Assembly (NCBI RefSeq): GCF_014636295.1
Contig: NZ_BMEC01000013.1
Coordinates: 1-64,000 of the forward strand
DNA: 64,000 bases
DNA from: Marivirga lumbricoides
Lineage (GTDB): Bacteria; Bacteroidota; Bacteroidia; Cytophagales; Cyclobacteriaceae
Direction of reading: 5' to 3'
This document shows, piece by piece, positions 18,422 to 27,047 of the stretch. Every line of letters begins with the position of its first letter. The first letter of the stretch is position 1. The position numbers were made by a program, and so were the translations under genes. A model generated the notes under the pieces. That model was not told the DNA's origin and did no database searches. It was given only the letters and a program-made list of their open reading frames with translations.

Positions 18422-19111
18422 TCAATCTCCTTCCACCAAAAAGCTAATCAGCCACCTGTCTTCTATTTTGGTAACTCCTAACCTATAATTCACGGGAGAC
18501 CAGATATATTTCCAATATACATAACCATTTAACTTGCCATCCAGGCTTTCTATATAATACCAAAGCTTTTCTCCAATATAGTTTACATTTTTGATTCGCG
18601 GTGAATCGAAAGAAGGATATGATTTTTCATAATTCACCTTAACAATATCATAGGTCAATTGTCCTAAAACCTGTGAATTTGCCAAACCAGGCTTATTTCT
18701 AACATTAACATTTGACCCTGTTATAGCACTATGCTCAAAGGGATCATATGTCTCAGGCCATTCTGAAAAAACATAAGGAATGAAATAAACATCTTCCTGT
18801 TTTAATTTCCCTCTGTCCAATTGCAGGATATGCTTCATGAGATTCCAAAATTCCGTAGAATCTGAATCCCAATTCCAATACTCTTTAAATTCATTTATTC
18901 CACCATCACCACCAAAGCTGTTCATCATATTAGCACTCATATGGTTGATGATAAATTTTTTATCCTTTTGATCCACAGCATTTTCCAGGTTTACTATAAA
19001 TTCTTCCAAACCTGCTGGAAGTGATACGTTATCATAAGGTGTTAATTTTCCTTGAGCTAAAGTAGTTCCTGTCACAAAAAGGATTAGGAGGAAAAGTATG
19101 AACTTTTTCAT
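18422..19111 (-). CDS. secreted SH3b-domain protein
   Basis: The start is placed at ATG 19111 (MKKFILFLLILFVTGTTLAQG), three codons inside the longest frame, because it gives a clean signal peptide; 229 aa. The middle contains a bacterial SH3-type segment beginning SNVNVRNKPGLANSQVLGQL and ending near YYIESLDGKLNGYVYWKYI. Such domains bind cell-wall or glycan ligands. The first 100 residues have no recognised domain. Probably periplasmic. Its gene lies just upstream of the uncharacterised 175-aa gene on the same strand. Confidence 0.7.
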   Translation of the reverse strand: MKKFILFLLILFVTGTTLAQGKLTPYDNVSLPAGLEEFIVNLENAVDQKDKKFIINHMSANMMNSFGGDGGINEFKEYWNWDSDSTEFWNLMKHILQLDRGKLKQEDVYFIPYVFSEWPETYDPFEHSAITGSNVNVRNKPGLANSQVLGQLTYDIVKVNYEKSYPSFDSPRIKNVNYIGEKLWYYIESLDGKLNGYVYWKYIWSPVNYRLGVTKIEDRWLISFLVEGD

Positions 19112-19298
19112 ATCACACATTTTTTAGAAGGTTTTACAGTATGAATAGTATTCCAATATTTAACTTAGAAGCCACCATCAAATTTCCATGATGAACATAA
19201 TTCCTTATCAAATCAAATCCTAATTATTCATCCTTAAGAAATGAGAAATACCTAGAAGTAGGTAGTGGCCTTAAAAAGAATGGAATCTATAAAGACAT

Positions 19299-19682
19299 TT
19301 ATAAAACCTGCTCTTCAAAAAGCCTCTCTAATGTTTCCTTAGCATCATCGGTGTAACCCGGATGTACTTTGGAGTGTTGAATGATGGTGCTTCTGGTTGC
19401 CGTAAGCCATCGAAAACGAGAGGCTTTGTCCAACTCTGCAATAGCACCACCCGCTTTCGATCCCTTACAGATTTGCTCCATTGCCTGTAAATTATTGCTT
19501 ATCTCTTCCACATCTAATTCAGGAAATAGAGCTAATAAACGTGATACTTCCAAAGTGTACTTCATTTCTAGAAATTGCTCTGCTTTGCAATATACAATTA
19601 CCCCCACATTCAGGAATTCTTCACGCTCTACCCTCGGCACCACACGAATCACAGCATAATCAAATAAGTTCTTTCCTTGCAT
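19299..19682 (-). CDS. DUF3037 protein
   Basis: A 127-aa cytoplasmic protein matching DUF3037: FDYAVIRVVPRVEREEFLNVGVIVYC at the N-terminus and RFRWLTATRSTIIQ towards the end are the typical conserved parts. Its function is unknown. Its start codon lies within the 3' end of the HipA-like kinase gene (23-bp overlap), a pairing seen repeatedly for these two families, so they probably work together and are translationally coupled. Confidence 0.82.
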   Translation of the reverse strand: MQGKNLFDYAVIRVVPRVEREEFLNVGVIVYCKAEQFLEMKYTLEVSRLLALFPELDVEEISNNLQAMEQICKGSKAGGAIAELDKASRFRWLTATRSTIIQHSKVHPGYTDDAKETLERLFEEQVL

Positions 19683-20457
19683 TTTGTGCTTCTTTTATGA
19701 AAATATTAGAATGTTCCATACGGGTGAGCAAAAATGTGGAATAAGCATTTCGTTGCTCTTCTTTGTTTTCAAAAAAGCCTTCCTCTTTGAGCCAATCCTC
19801 AGGAATTAAAGCGACAATTCTTTCTACTACATCTTTGGTAAGAAGGTGCTTACAAATTTTATCTGCTTCCTCTATTTGTGTCGCTTGCTTCAGTAAAACA
19901 TGGTTTTTCACCAATGCAAAGGGTGTTTTAATGTGTGCCTCCCAGTTGCTCCAGTTATGATGAAAATACAGTGACGCACCAGAATCGATCAGCCAGAGCT
20001 CCTTTTTCCAGATGAGCATATTGGTATTGCGGTGGGTACGATCAATATTGGTGAGAAGGCAGTCCAGCCATAGTATTTTAGAAGCTACCAAAGGATCAAG
20101 TGTGGTGACTGTCGGGTCAAAAGTAATGGCTCCTGACAAGTAATGTACGCCTAAATTTAACCCTACGCTAAATTTCAGAAGGTCTTGAATTTCTTCATCT
20201 CCTTCACTCCTGCCAAATCCTTCTGCCAGATTCATAAAAACCAGTTCCGGCACTTGCATGCCAATGGCACGAGCGAGTTCACCTCCTATTAAATCGGCAA
20301 TTAATGCATTTGTACCTTGCCCGGCTCCACGGAATTTAATCACGTACAAAAAGCCATCGTCCGCCTCCACAATGGCAGGCATAGAGCCACCTTCCCGCAA
20401 TGGGGTAACATAGCGCGTTACATTAACTGTTCTTAGTTCTGTTTGCCGAGTACTCAT
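19660..20457 (-). CDS. HipA-like (HipA_2) kinase
   Basis: A 265-aa single-domain protein of the HipA-like kinase group. Visible parts are a glycine-rich nucleotide-loop region (VIKFRGAGQGTNALIADLIGGELA), a catalytic loop NIDRTHRNTN near residue 158 with D and N in kinase-like spacing, and a metal-binding LIDSGASLYFHHNW. It is shorter than HipA (about 440 aa) and lacks the N-terminal subdomain that binds HipB. No HipB-like DNA-binding antitoxin gene is adjacent; the partner is the overlapping DUF3037 gene. Substrate is unknown. Confidence 0.8.
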   Translation of the reverse strand: MSTRQTELRTVNVTRYVTPLREGGSMPAIVEADDGFLYVIKFRGAGQGTNALIADLIGGELARAIGMQVPELVFMNLAEGFGRSEGDEEIQDLLKFSVGLNLGVHYLSGAITFDPTVTTLDPLVASKILWLDCLLTNIDRTHRNTNMLIWKKELWLIDSGASLYFHHNWSNWEAHIKTPFALVKNHVLLKQATQIEEADKICKHLLTKDVVERIVALIPEDWLKEEGFFENKEEQRNAYSTFLLTRMEHSNIFIKEAQNARKELI

Positions 20458-20614
20458 TATTATCTCTTATGATCTTAAGCAGGATCGAAATTTAAGTATT
20501 TTTTACTTCAATGCCATTTTCCAATTATAGGTGTTATGCATTCTTAAGGTTGATTTTGATATTAATGATGCATTTTATTCTTAAAACCATTAAAATTGTA
20601 TTTCATTTAAACAA

Positions 20615-20821
20615 ATGCATATGCCGGATGGAAGGAATAGAAACGATGTAAAAATAGGCCTGGAGGTGGAAATTGTTCAAAAGCAAGATCAGAGGACAGG
20701 AGATTTAACCAATGGATTCGTAAAGAAAATACTGACCAAATCATCTTTTCATCCGCACGGCATTAAAGTAATGCTGGAGACTGGTGAAGTAGGCAGAGTA
20801 AAAGAGATCTTGGAGGAGTAA
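20615..20821 (+). CDS. YwbE family protein (DUF2196)
   Basis: A 68-aa basic protein with the YwbE pattern: NDVKIGLEVEIVQKQDQRTG, then LTNGFVKKILTKSSFHPHGIKVMLETGEVGRVK. Length is normal for the family (about 65 aa). The protein looks like a small single-domain beta-barrel; the role is not established. Two starts are possible, ATG 20615 or ATG 20621. It is divergent from the HipA-like gene and ends 2 bp before the first unit of the repeat array. Confidence 0.85.
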   Translation: MHMPDGRNRNDVKIGLEVEIVQKQDQRTGDLTNGFVKKILTKSSFHPHGIKVMLETGEVGRVKEILEE

Positions 20822-20823
20822 GG

Positions 20824-21164
20824 AATCCCTCTGTGTCTCCCTTTGAGAAAGGGAGAGGGTGTAAGGACGTTTCATATTTGTCTTCCTATTTAATATTCTA
20901 GCTATAAGTAAAATTTTCTCTATAAATAAAATTATACATGTGATCTATCCCCCTTTCTTTCAAAGGCGGGCGGGGGGATTGATTTACTATCGCTAATCCA
21001 ACAAGAAATCCCTCTGTATCTCCCTTTAGGAAAGGGAGAGGGTGTAAGGACGCTTCGTATTTATCTTCCAATTTAATATTCCAGCTATAAGTAAAATCTT
21101 CTCTATAAATAAAATTATACACGTGATCTCTCCCCCTTTCCTTCAAAGGGGGTAAGGGGGGATT
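20824..21164 (+). repeat. REPIN-like repeat, tandem units A and B
   Basis: Two head-to-tail units (A 20824-21005, B 21006-21164) of a ~182-bp repeat. Each begins AATCCCTCTGTNTCTCCCTTT and contains a hairpin CTCCCTTT-AGG-AAAGGGAG, then about 80 AT-rich bases, then a second hairpin CCCCCTTTC-CTTC-AAAGGGGG ending in GGGGGATT, so the unit ends are inverted copies of each other (AATCCC/GGGATT). Unit A then has a 25-base tail GATTTACTATCGCTAATCCAACAAG joining it to B. Unit B loses its tail at the 3' end of the DUF559 gene. Confidence 0.85.
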
Positions 21165-21169
21165 AAAAT

Positions 21170-21553
21170 TCAATCAATCATAGATTCAGGTAAATAGGAT
21201 TCCAATGTTCTGATAACATTATTCATATCATTATGTATTTCAAACTCAGAAAATCTAATCACTGTAAATCCTAGCTCAGCTAAATGCTTATCTCTCTTTT
21301 CATCTTTATCTTGCTTATATTCATGGGACTTACCATCTAACTCAATTATGATTTTTAATTTTCGGCAGATAAAATCAACAATATAGTTTTCTATAGGAAA
21401 TTGTCTGTTGAACTGAAGTCCATAGAATTGCTTTCTGCTAAGTAAATTCTTCCATAGGACTGCCTCACCTGGGGTTCCATCCGTTCTAAGTTTTCTTGCA
21501 AGGGGTTTTAGCTTTTTATTATAGTTGGAATAGGGCTTTTTCAATTTACACAA
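21170..21553 (-). CDS. DUF559 endonuclease-domain protein
   Basis: A 127-aa PDDEXK protein of the DUF559 family (Vsr-like fold): LRTDGTPGEAVLWKNLL, QFNRQFPIENYIVDFICRKLKIIIELDGKSHEYKQDKDEKRDKHL, and FTVIRFSEFEI. The D in IVDF and E-L-D in IIELDGKSH are the likely metal ligands. There is no ATG; the frame opens only two codons upstream and the start is probably TTG at 21553. Family function is unproven. The gene is bounded on both sides by REPIN-like units (B and C), with its stop only 5 bp from unit B. Confidence 0.82.
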   Translation of the reverse strand: MCKLKKPYSNYNKKLKPLARKLRTDGTPGEAVLWKNLLSRKQFYGLQFNRQFPIENYIVDFICRKLKIIIELDGKSHEYKQDKDEKRDKHLAELGFTVIRFSEFEIHNDMNNVIRTLESYLPESMID

Positions 21554-21616
21554 AATTTAGTTGAAAGAAATTATGCATTTTCAATGAATTAAAAAAATTC
21601 CTCTACATCTCTTATT

Positions 21617-21777
21617 AAATCCCTCTGTATCTCCCTTTAGGAAAGGGAGAGCGTATAAGTTTAGCTTTAATGTTCGGACTGCTAATAGCATCCTTCAGCA
21701 AAAATAAACTTGATTTAAATATACGAATTCAATTGTAGGATCTCTCGCCCTTTCTTTCAAAGGGGGTAAGGGGGATT
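21617..21777 (+). repeat. REPIN-like repeat, diverged unit C
   Basis: A solitary unit of the same family. Both terminal hairpins are intact (CTCCCTTTAGGAAAGGGAG at the left, CCCTTTCTTTCAAAGGG at the right) but the AT-rich centre is unrelated to the other copies, and the tail is missing. It fills the gap between the DUF559 gene and the VOC gene, whose stop lies one base beyond it. Confidence 0.75.
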
Positions 21778-21778
21778 A

Positions 21779-22171
21779 CTATTTAATATAATTCTGAGTA
21801 CTCACAGACCAGTAATTTTCGGCACAATCATAAAAAGATCCTCTCGTATCAGGATCATCGCCTTTGTTTATGGGCTTTTCTATTGCTTCACAACCATTTT
21901 TAATTGCCAGATCAAAGGTCTTGAAAACATCAGGTACATACATATGCAACATAGTTTTATTGGCTGGGTAAGACTTTGTACTATTGCTTATCATGATGAT
22001 AGAATCATCCAATATTAATTCAATATGTGCAATTGATCCGTCAGGATGATCAAATCTCCTCTTTTCCTTTGCATCAAAAATAGTTTTTAATAAATCCACT
22101 AATTTTTGCGCATCGTCTACTATTAGGTAAGGGGATAGTGAATTGTATTGGGTGGGCTTATAGTCTTTCAT
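21779..22171 (-). CDS. VOC (glyoxalase-fold, PhnB-like) protein
   Basis: A 130-aa protein of the vicinal-oxygen-chelate superfamily. SLSPYLIVDDAQKLVDLLKTIFDAKEKRR and DPDTRGSFYDCAENYWSVSTQNY are typical of the PhnB/glyoxalase-like group; HIELILDDSIIMIS contributes a putative metal-ligand histidine and glutamate. Members of this group have varied or unknown substrates, so no reaction is assigned. It stands alone among repeat units. Confidence 0.8.
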   Translation of the reverse strand: MKDYKPTQYNSLSPYLIVDDAQKLVDLLKTIFDAKEKRRFDHPDGSIAHIELILDDSIIMISNSTKSYPANKTMLHMYVPDVFKTFDLAIKNGCEAIEKPINKGDDPDTRGSFYDCAENYWSVSTQNYIK

Positions 22172-22221
22172 TTTTAGGTTCAGTTTTTACCTGATAATTT
22201 ACGCGTATTCTATGAATAAAA

Positions 22222-22994
22222 AAATCCCTCTGCGTCTCCCTTTAGGAAGGGAGAGGGTGTAAGGGCTCTTCGTATTTATCTTCCTATTTGATATTCCAGC
22301 TATAAGTAAAATCTTCTCCAATAAATAAAATTATACACGTGATCTCTCCCCCTTTCCTTCAAAGGGTGTAAGGGAGATTGATTTACTATTGCTATATCCA
22401 ACAAGAAATCCCTCTGTGTCTCCCTTTAAGAAAGGGAGAGCGTGTAAGGACGTTTCATATTTGTTTTCTAATTTGATATTCCAGCTATAAGTTAAATCTT
22501 CTCCAATAAATTAAATTACCTACGTAATCTCACCCACTTTCCTTCAAAGGGGGTAAGGGGGGATTGATTTACTATCGCTAATCCAACAAGAATCCCTCTG
22601 TGTCTCCCTTTAGGAAGGGAGAGCGTGTAAGGACGCTTCGTATTTGTCTTCCTATTTAATATTCTAGCTATAAGTAAAATTTTCTCTATAAATAAAATTA
22701 TACATGTGATCTATCCCCCTTTCTTTCAAAGGGGGTAAGGGGGATTGATTTACTATTGCTATATCCAACAAGAAATCCCTCTGTGTCTCACTTTAGGAAA
22801 GGAGAGTGTGTAAGGACGTTTCATATTTGTATTCCAATTTGATATTCCAGCTGTAAGTAAAATTTTCTCTATAAATAAATTATACACGTGATCTCTCCCC
22901 CTTTCCTTCAAAGGGGGTAAGGGGGATTCATTTACTACTGCTAATCCAACAAGAATCCCTCTGTAGCTCACTTTAGGAAAGGGAGAGGGGATTA
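22222..22994 (+). repeat. REPIN-like repeat, tandem units D to H
   Basis: Five head-to-tail units: D 22222-22405, E 22406-22590, F 22591-22772, G 22773-22953, and a 41-bp truncated H 22954-22994 that ends at the stop of the Gfo/Idh/MocA gene. Full units are 181-185 bp. All face the same way as A-C and carry the tail GATTTACTAxxGCTAxATCCAACAAG. Small base changes between copies occur in both hairpin arms and the centre, so the array is not of very recent origin. Any reading frames here (for example proline-rich PPLKERG-type peptides) are translations of the hairpins and not genes. Confidence 0.88.
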
Positions 22995-23990
22995 ATTGAT
23001 TCTACTTAAAATTTTATCCATTACCCAACTGGTATGAAGACCATTGCCCCCGGATGAAGGATGAATAAAGCCTTTATTAACGAGGTGCTTCTTCATATTT
23101 TCTACATGATGAAGTTGCACTGATTTAGGATGTTCAATAAAAAGCTCCTCCTGCTTATTTTCTCCATCCAGAATAACCGGAACCTCCTCAAAAACAGCAA
23201 ACTGTATTTTACCTTTACTACCATAAATCTCAACTCTATCTTCAGTACGGTCGCAACCAAAATTCCAGCTACCGGCTCCTGTTGCACCTCCTTCATGAAT
23301 CCAACAAGCTGCAAAGGCATCTTTAGCTCCATAAAGTTGTTGTTGGTTTATGCTGATTCCATTTACCTGCTTCATTTCACCTAATAAATAAGCAAACAAA
23401 TCCAGACCATGACTGGCCAAATCATCAAAATAACCACCGGGAGCTACAACCGGATCAGTTCTCCAATTCGGTTTTTTAGCTAAATCGGTGGGTGAAGGTG
23501 CTTTGGAAAGATGCCAGTTGATATGTCGTATTTCCCCTATTTCGTCATTTTTAAGCCATGTATACACTTGTTGAAAGCGTGGTAGGGAACGTCTGTAATA
23601 AGATGTGAATAAAGGAATATTCTTATTCTCAAAAGCACTATAAATCGCCAGGCTTTCTTCATAAGATGGCGAAAGCGGCTTTTCCACACAACAAGGTTTT
23701 CCAGCTTCAGCCACCTTTAACGCATATAATTTATGAGTATCTGGTGGGGTGGCAATATAAACTGCATCAACTTCAGGATCATTGATCAACTGATCAGCAT
23801 CTGTGGTATACTTCCTGATCCCATGTCTTAGCGCATAATCCTTCAACTTCTCTTCATTGCGTCTCATTACAGATATCACTTCAAAGCCTTCCGTTTGCTG
23901 ATAGGCAGGTCCGCTTTTTACTTCTGTAACATCTCCGCAACCTATTATTCCCCACCGAATTGTTTTCGGTTTATTTACTTTATCTGACAT
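22992..23990 (-). CDS. Gfo/Idh/MocA family oxidoreductase
   Basis: A 332-aa NAD(P)-dependent dehydrogenase. An N-terminal Rossmann fold has RWGIIGCGDVTEVKSGPA (G-x-G-x-x-x binding loop), followed by AVYIATPPDTH and the family signature CVEKPLS around residues 98-104, then a C-terminal alpha/beta substrate domain (YFDDLASHGLDLFAYLLG carries the usual D and H). The substrate is probably a sugar or inositol derivative; the sequence does not say which. It lies downstream of the hexuronate operon but is separated from it by 316 bp with a repeat, so membership is doubtful. Confidence 0.88.
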   Translation of the reverse strand: MSDKVNKPKTIRWGIIGCGDVTEVKSGPAYQQTEGFEVISVMRRNEEKLKDYALRHGIRKYTTDADQLINDPEVDAVYIATPPDTHKLYALKVAEAGKPCCVEKPLSPSYEESLAIYSAFENKNIPLFTSYYRRSLPRFQQVYTWLKNDEIGEIRHINWHLSKAPSPTDLAKKPNWRTDPVVAPGGYFDDLASHGLDLFAYLLGEMKQVNGISINQQQLYGAKDAFAACWIHEGGATGAGSWNFGCDRTEDRVEIYGSKGKIQFAVFEEVPVILDGENKQEELFIEHPKSVQLHHVENMKKHLVNKGFIHPSSGGNGLHTSWVMDKILSRIN

Positions 23991-24306
23991 AGTTAATGTA
24001 TACTTAATTGCTTAGGAAATGACATTCCTAAAATGTATTAGCTTTTGTTTTGATACAAAAGAAACAAAAAATCAAGACAAAAATGCCCCCTACTCACAAA
24101 GCCTCCTCTGCCCGGATTTTTACCAGGCCATGCGCTTTCATCCTGCTGGCCGTACGAGTTAGAATAGATGGTACCTATATCTAGCTTAACCTGCCTTTAA
24201 TAATATTGTGAGGCTTTAAGGCAAAGCTACAAAACAATTAATTTTACTTTTGTAGCACTTAATCACTAAAATTATACAATTCTCTTCTTGTAAATAAATA
24301 CATTTA
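23991..24306. other. intergenic with a probable dispersed repeat
   Basis: No gene is seen. Bases 24050-24061 and the preceding 20 bases form an inverted repeat, CTTTTGT-TTTGAT-ACAAAAG, followed by AAACAAAAAATCAAGACAAAAATGCCCC. This string resembles a dispersed intergenic repeat common in Bacteroidota genomes. A pyrimidine/GC-richer stretch (24085-24165) differs in composition from the flanking AT-rich DNA. It may mark the 3' end of the hexuronate operon. Confidence 0.4.
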
Positions 24307-25602
24307 CTACAAATCAAAAAGAGATGGAAGCCACAAGGAAAGCTCAGGGAATAACGTAACCAATAATAGCACCACCAGCATCATCAGGAAGAAGGGCAGT
24401 AAAGGCCTTACTACTTTCTGAATACTGATTTCAGCCACTCCACAGCCCACAAACAACACCGATCCTACAGGTGGTGTACATAAGCCAATGCATAAATTCA
24501 TGATCATGATAATACCAAAATGCACAGGATCCATCCCTAAATTAGTAACAACCGGCAAAAAGATTGGAGTAAAAATCAATACAGCAGGTGTCATATCCAT
24601 AAATACCCCCACAAAAAGCAAAATAAGGTTAATGATGATGAGTATTACAATCGGGTTATCGCTGATAGAAAGCAATGAATCGCTGATATCCTGAGGGATA
24701 TTTTCAAAGCTCATTACCCAGGACATTCCAATGGAAGTAGCAATTAACAAGAGTACAATTGAGGTAGTTTTAACTGTTTCCAACAAGATACCAGGCACTT
24801 CTTTCCAGCTTATTTCTTTATAAACAAAAGCTAATATCAAAGTATAAACTACCGCGATGGCCGAAGCTTCTGTTGCGGTGAAAATGCCGGCTATAATCCC
24901 TCCTATTACAATGACCAGAAGAAATAAACTTGGAAATGCACTTAAGAATTTTCTAAAAAACTGACTGATATGAACCGTTTTATCCACCGGATATTTTTTG
25001 ATAATCGAATACACCGCAGCTACTAACATGAGTGCTAATCCCATCAATATACCTGGAATATAGCCCGCAATAAATAGCGCTGCTATGGAAACGCCCCCAC
25101 TGGCTAAAGAATAAATAATAAGAATATTGCTGGGAGGGATAATCAGCCCTGTAGTGGCACTGGTGATATTCACCGCAGCACCGAAAGATTTGTCATACCC
25201 CTCTTTTTCCATGCGCTCATTCATAAAACCACCAATGGCTGAAGCTGCAGCAACTGCTGAACCTGAAATGGCTCCAAATAGCATACAGGCAATAATATTA
25301 ACAAAAGCCAACCCTCCGGGAAAGCGACCTACCATTACTTTAGCAAAATCTACTAATCTGAGTGCTATCCCTCCTTTATTCATCAGCTGTCCGGATAAAA
25401 TGAAAAAAGGAACGGCCAGTAAAGAAAAACTATCCAGCGAAGTAACCATCCTCTGGGATAAGGTTGTGGCAGAATCTGATAAACCGATGCTTATGGCCAA
25501 AGTAAATAATGCGGAAAGGCCAATGCTGTAAGCGACAGGCACGCCCAGGCTTAAAAACAAAAGGAAGCTGAGCAGAAGAATGAGTAATTCAATATAATGC
25601 AT
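24307..25602 (-). CDS. dctM: TRAP transporter large permease, DctM type
   Basis: A 431-aa integral membrane protein with about 12 hydrophobic segments from the first residues (IELLILLLSFLLFLSLG) to the end. Conserved TRAP-M parts include LDSFSLLAVPFFILSGQLMNKGG, SGSAVAAASAIG and IPPSNILIIYSLASGG near the sodium sites, and LCIGLCTPPVG near the end. It is the sodium-driven channel subunit that takes substrate from DctP. Its start codon overlaps the dctQ stop by one base (TAATG). As last gene of the hexuronate operon it very probably imports a hexuronate. Confidence 0.95.
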   Translation of the reverse strand: MHYIELLILLLSFLLFLSLGVPVAYSIGLSALFTLAISIGLSDSATTLSQRMVTSLDSFSLLAVPFFILSGQLMNKGGIALRLVDFAKVMVGRFPGGLAFVNIIACMLFGAISGSAVAAASAIGGFMNERMEKEGYDKSFGAAVNITSATTGLIIPPSNILIIYSLASGGVSIAALFIAGYIPGILMGLALMLVAAVYSIIKKYPVDKTVHISQFFRKFLSAFPSLFLLVIVIGGIIAGIFTATEASAIAVVYTLILAFVYKEISWKEVPGILLETVKTTSIVLLLIATSIGMSWVMSFENIPQDISDSLLSISDNPIVILIIINLILLFVGVFMDMTPAVLIFTPIFLPVVTNLGMDPVHFGIIMIMNLCIGLCTPPVGSVLFVGCGVAEISIQKVVRPLLPFFLMMLVVLLLVTLFPELSLWLPSLFDL

Positions 25603-26072
25603 TATGAAATCTTTTTAGAGAAAATAAGGTAGATATTATGCATGCTGTAGTAGCAAATGAGTAGCCCACTTATGGGAACGATTGCATAAATGACTCCAAG
25701 TTGAACACCAAGAGAAGATGAGACCTGGCCCAATGAGTAAGTGACATATGTTAATTTGACGCCTCCTACAATCATAACGATTGCAGAGAAAAGAAAAATC
25801 ATGGTATTAATAAATCCATCCAGTAATTCCTTTTTTTTGCCATGCAGGCTATTGGGTACTATATCTATTGCTAAATGAAGTCCTTTTCCTGTAGCATAGG
25901 CACCTCCCATTATTCCCAGCCAGATTAATCCGTAGCGGGAAAGCTCATCAGTAGCTGTACTTGGCACCCCAACGACATAGCGGGAAACTACCTGCCAAAC
26001 TACGTTCATTAGCATAATACCCAGAATGCTGATGAGCATTACTTCTACAATTTTATCAACTTTTTGTCTCAT
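25602..26072 (-). CDS. dctQ: TRAP transporter small permease, DctQ type
   Basis: A 156-aa protein with four membrane segments. The pattern VWQVVSRYVVGVPSTATDELSRYGLIWLGIMGGAYATG is the DctQ signature (V-x-x-R-x-x, then W..ELxR). It joins DctM to form the membrane complex. The gene overlaps dctP upstream by 4 bp (ATGA) and dctM downstream by one base, so all three are translationally coupled. Confidence 0.93.
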   Translation of the reverse strand: MRQKVDKIVEVMLISILGIMLMNVVWQVVSRYVVGVPSTATDELSRYGLIWLGIMGGAYATGKGLHLAIDIVPNSLHGKKKELLDGFINTMIFLFSAIVMIVGGVKLTYVTYSLGQVSSSLGVQLGVIYAIVPISGLLICYYSMHNIYLIFSKKIS

Positions 26073-27043
26073 TGTATTTGTTCAATTTCATTGATTAGCT
26101 GCTGAATTTTCGGATTGTCCACATTATTTTTCATAGACTTCAGTTCTTCCATAAAGCTTTGTTTGGATGGCCTTATGATTTCTACTCCCTCCTTTTTTAC
26201 TGCAGCAAGGGATTCTTCTTCAGATTTTTGCCATAAAACCCTTTCCTTTTTGCTGGACCTGTCTGCGGCTTCTTTGAGCCAGCTTTTTTCTTCATCATTC
26301 AGCTCATTCCATATCTCCCTCCCAATCATTAATACATCGGGCACCATTACATGCTCATTCAAACTGTAAAATTTGCAGACTTCATAATGTCTTGACAGAT
26401 AAAAACTTGGGGGGTTATTTTCAGCACCATCTACAACTCCCTGTTGAAGCGCAGTATACAATTCACCCCAGGAAATAGGCGTTGGTGCACCACCCAGCTT
26501 TCTTACCATTTCAATGGCGGTTTTGCTTTCCTGCACACGAATTTTCAGGCCTTCTACATCCCTGGCATTTTTTATAGGTCTTTCTTTAGTGTAAAAACTT
26601 CTGCTTCCCGCATCGTAAAAACAAAGCCCTATTAAACGGAAATCTTCACCGGAACGTAAAATCTTCTCTCCCACTGCTCCATCAAACATATTATAAAAAT
26701 GCTCTTTGTCTCTAAAAAGGTAAGGAATACTAAGCACCTGGTATTCTTCCACAAAGTTTTCCATTACCGCAGCTGAAACTTTTGTTATATCCAGGCTTCC
26801 CATCTGCAATAACTCAAGGCATTCCCGCTCAGCCCCCAATTGCCCTCCTGAATAAATTTTCAATTCCATTTTACCACCGGAGATTTCTTTAAGCTCCTCC
26901 CCCATATACTCCATTGCTTTATGGACGGGGTGACTCGTGTCAAGGGTATGGGCCAATCTAATTACGCGGTGGTCTTCTTTGGCTTTACAGCCTAAAAAGA
27001 GTATAACAGGAAAAAGAAAAATAAGGGAGATCCTAGGATGCAT
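26069..27043 (-). CDS. dctP: TRAP transporter substrate-binding lipoprotein, DctP type
   Basis: A 324-aa solute-binding protein. The N-terminus FPVILFLGCKA is a lipobox with acylated Cys19, so the receptor is tethered to a membrane. DctP landmarks are RLAHTLDTSHPVHKA, YSGGQLGAERECLELLQMGSLDI, the segment LKIRVQESKTAIEMVRKLGGAPTPISWGELYTALQQGVVDGAENNP with the arginine that salt-bridges the substrate carboxylate, and YEVCKFYSLNEHV. Uronates are common ligands in this family. It lies 4 bp downstream of eda, inside the hexuronate operon, so glucuronate or a related uronate is the likely ligand (inference). Confidence 0.92.
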   Translation of the reverse strand: MHPRISLIFLFPVILFLGCKAKEDHRVIRLAHTLDTSHPVHKAMEYMGEELKEISGGKMELKIYSGGQLGAERECLELLQMGSLDITKVSAAVMENFVEEYQVLSIPYLFRDKEHFYNMFDGAVGEKILRSGEDFRLIGLCFYDAGSRSFYTKERPIKNARDVEGLKIRVQESKTAIEMVRKLGGAPTPISWGELYTALQQGVVDGAENNPPSFYLSRHYEVCKFYSLNEHVMVPDVLMIGREIWNELNDEEKSWLKEAADRSSKKERVLWQKSEEESLAAVKKEGVEIIRPSKQSFMEELKSMKNNVDNPKIQQLINEIEQIQ

Positions 27044-27047
27044 ACTG

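Noticed and set aside
19660-20457. Classical HipBA toxin-antitoxin pair
   Set aside because: The kinase lacks the HipA N-terminal domain and there is no HipB-type DNA-binding gene next to it.
20898-21173. Open frame coding for proline-rich repeats (PPLKERG) and a similar one at 22759-22971
   Set aside because: They are translations of the REPIN-like hairpins; no start signal, and each repeat gives the same peptide.
21170-21553. Vsr mismatch endonuclease of a methylation system
   Set aside because: The sequence fits DUF559, and no DNA methyltransferase lies nearby.
20824-22994. The repeat array could be a CRISPR
   Set aside because: The entire ~182-bp unit, including its AT-rich centre, is conserved. 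There are no short repeats with unique spacers and no cas genes.
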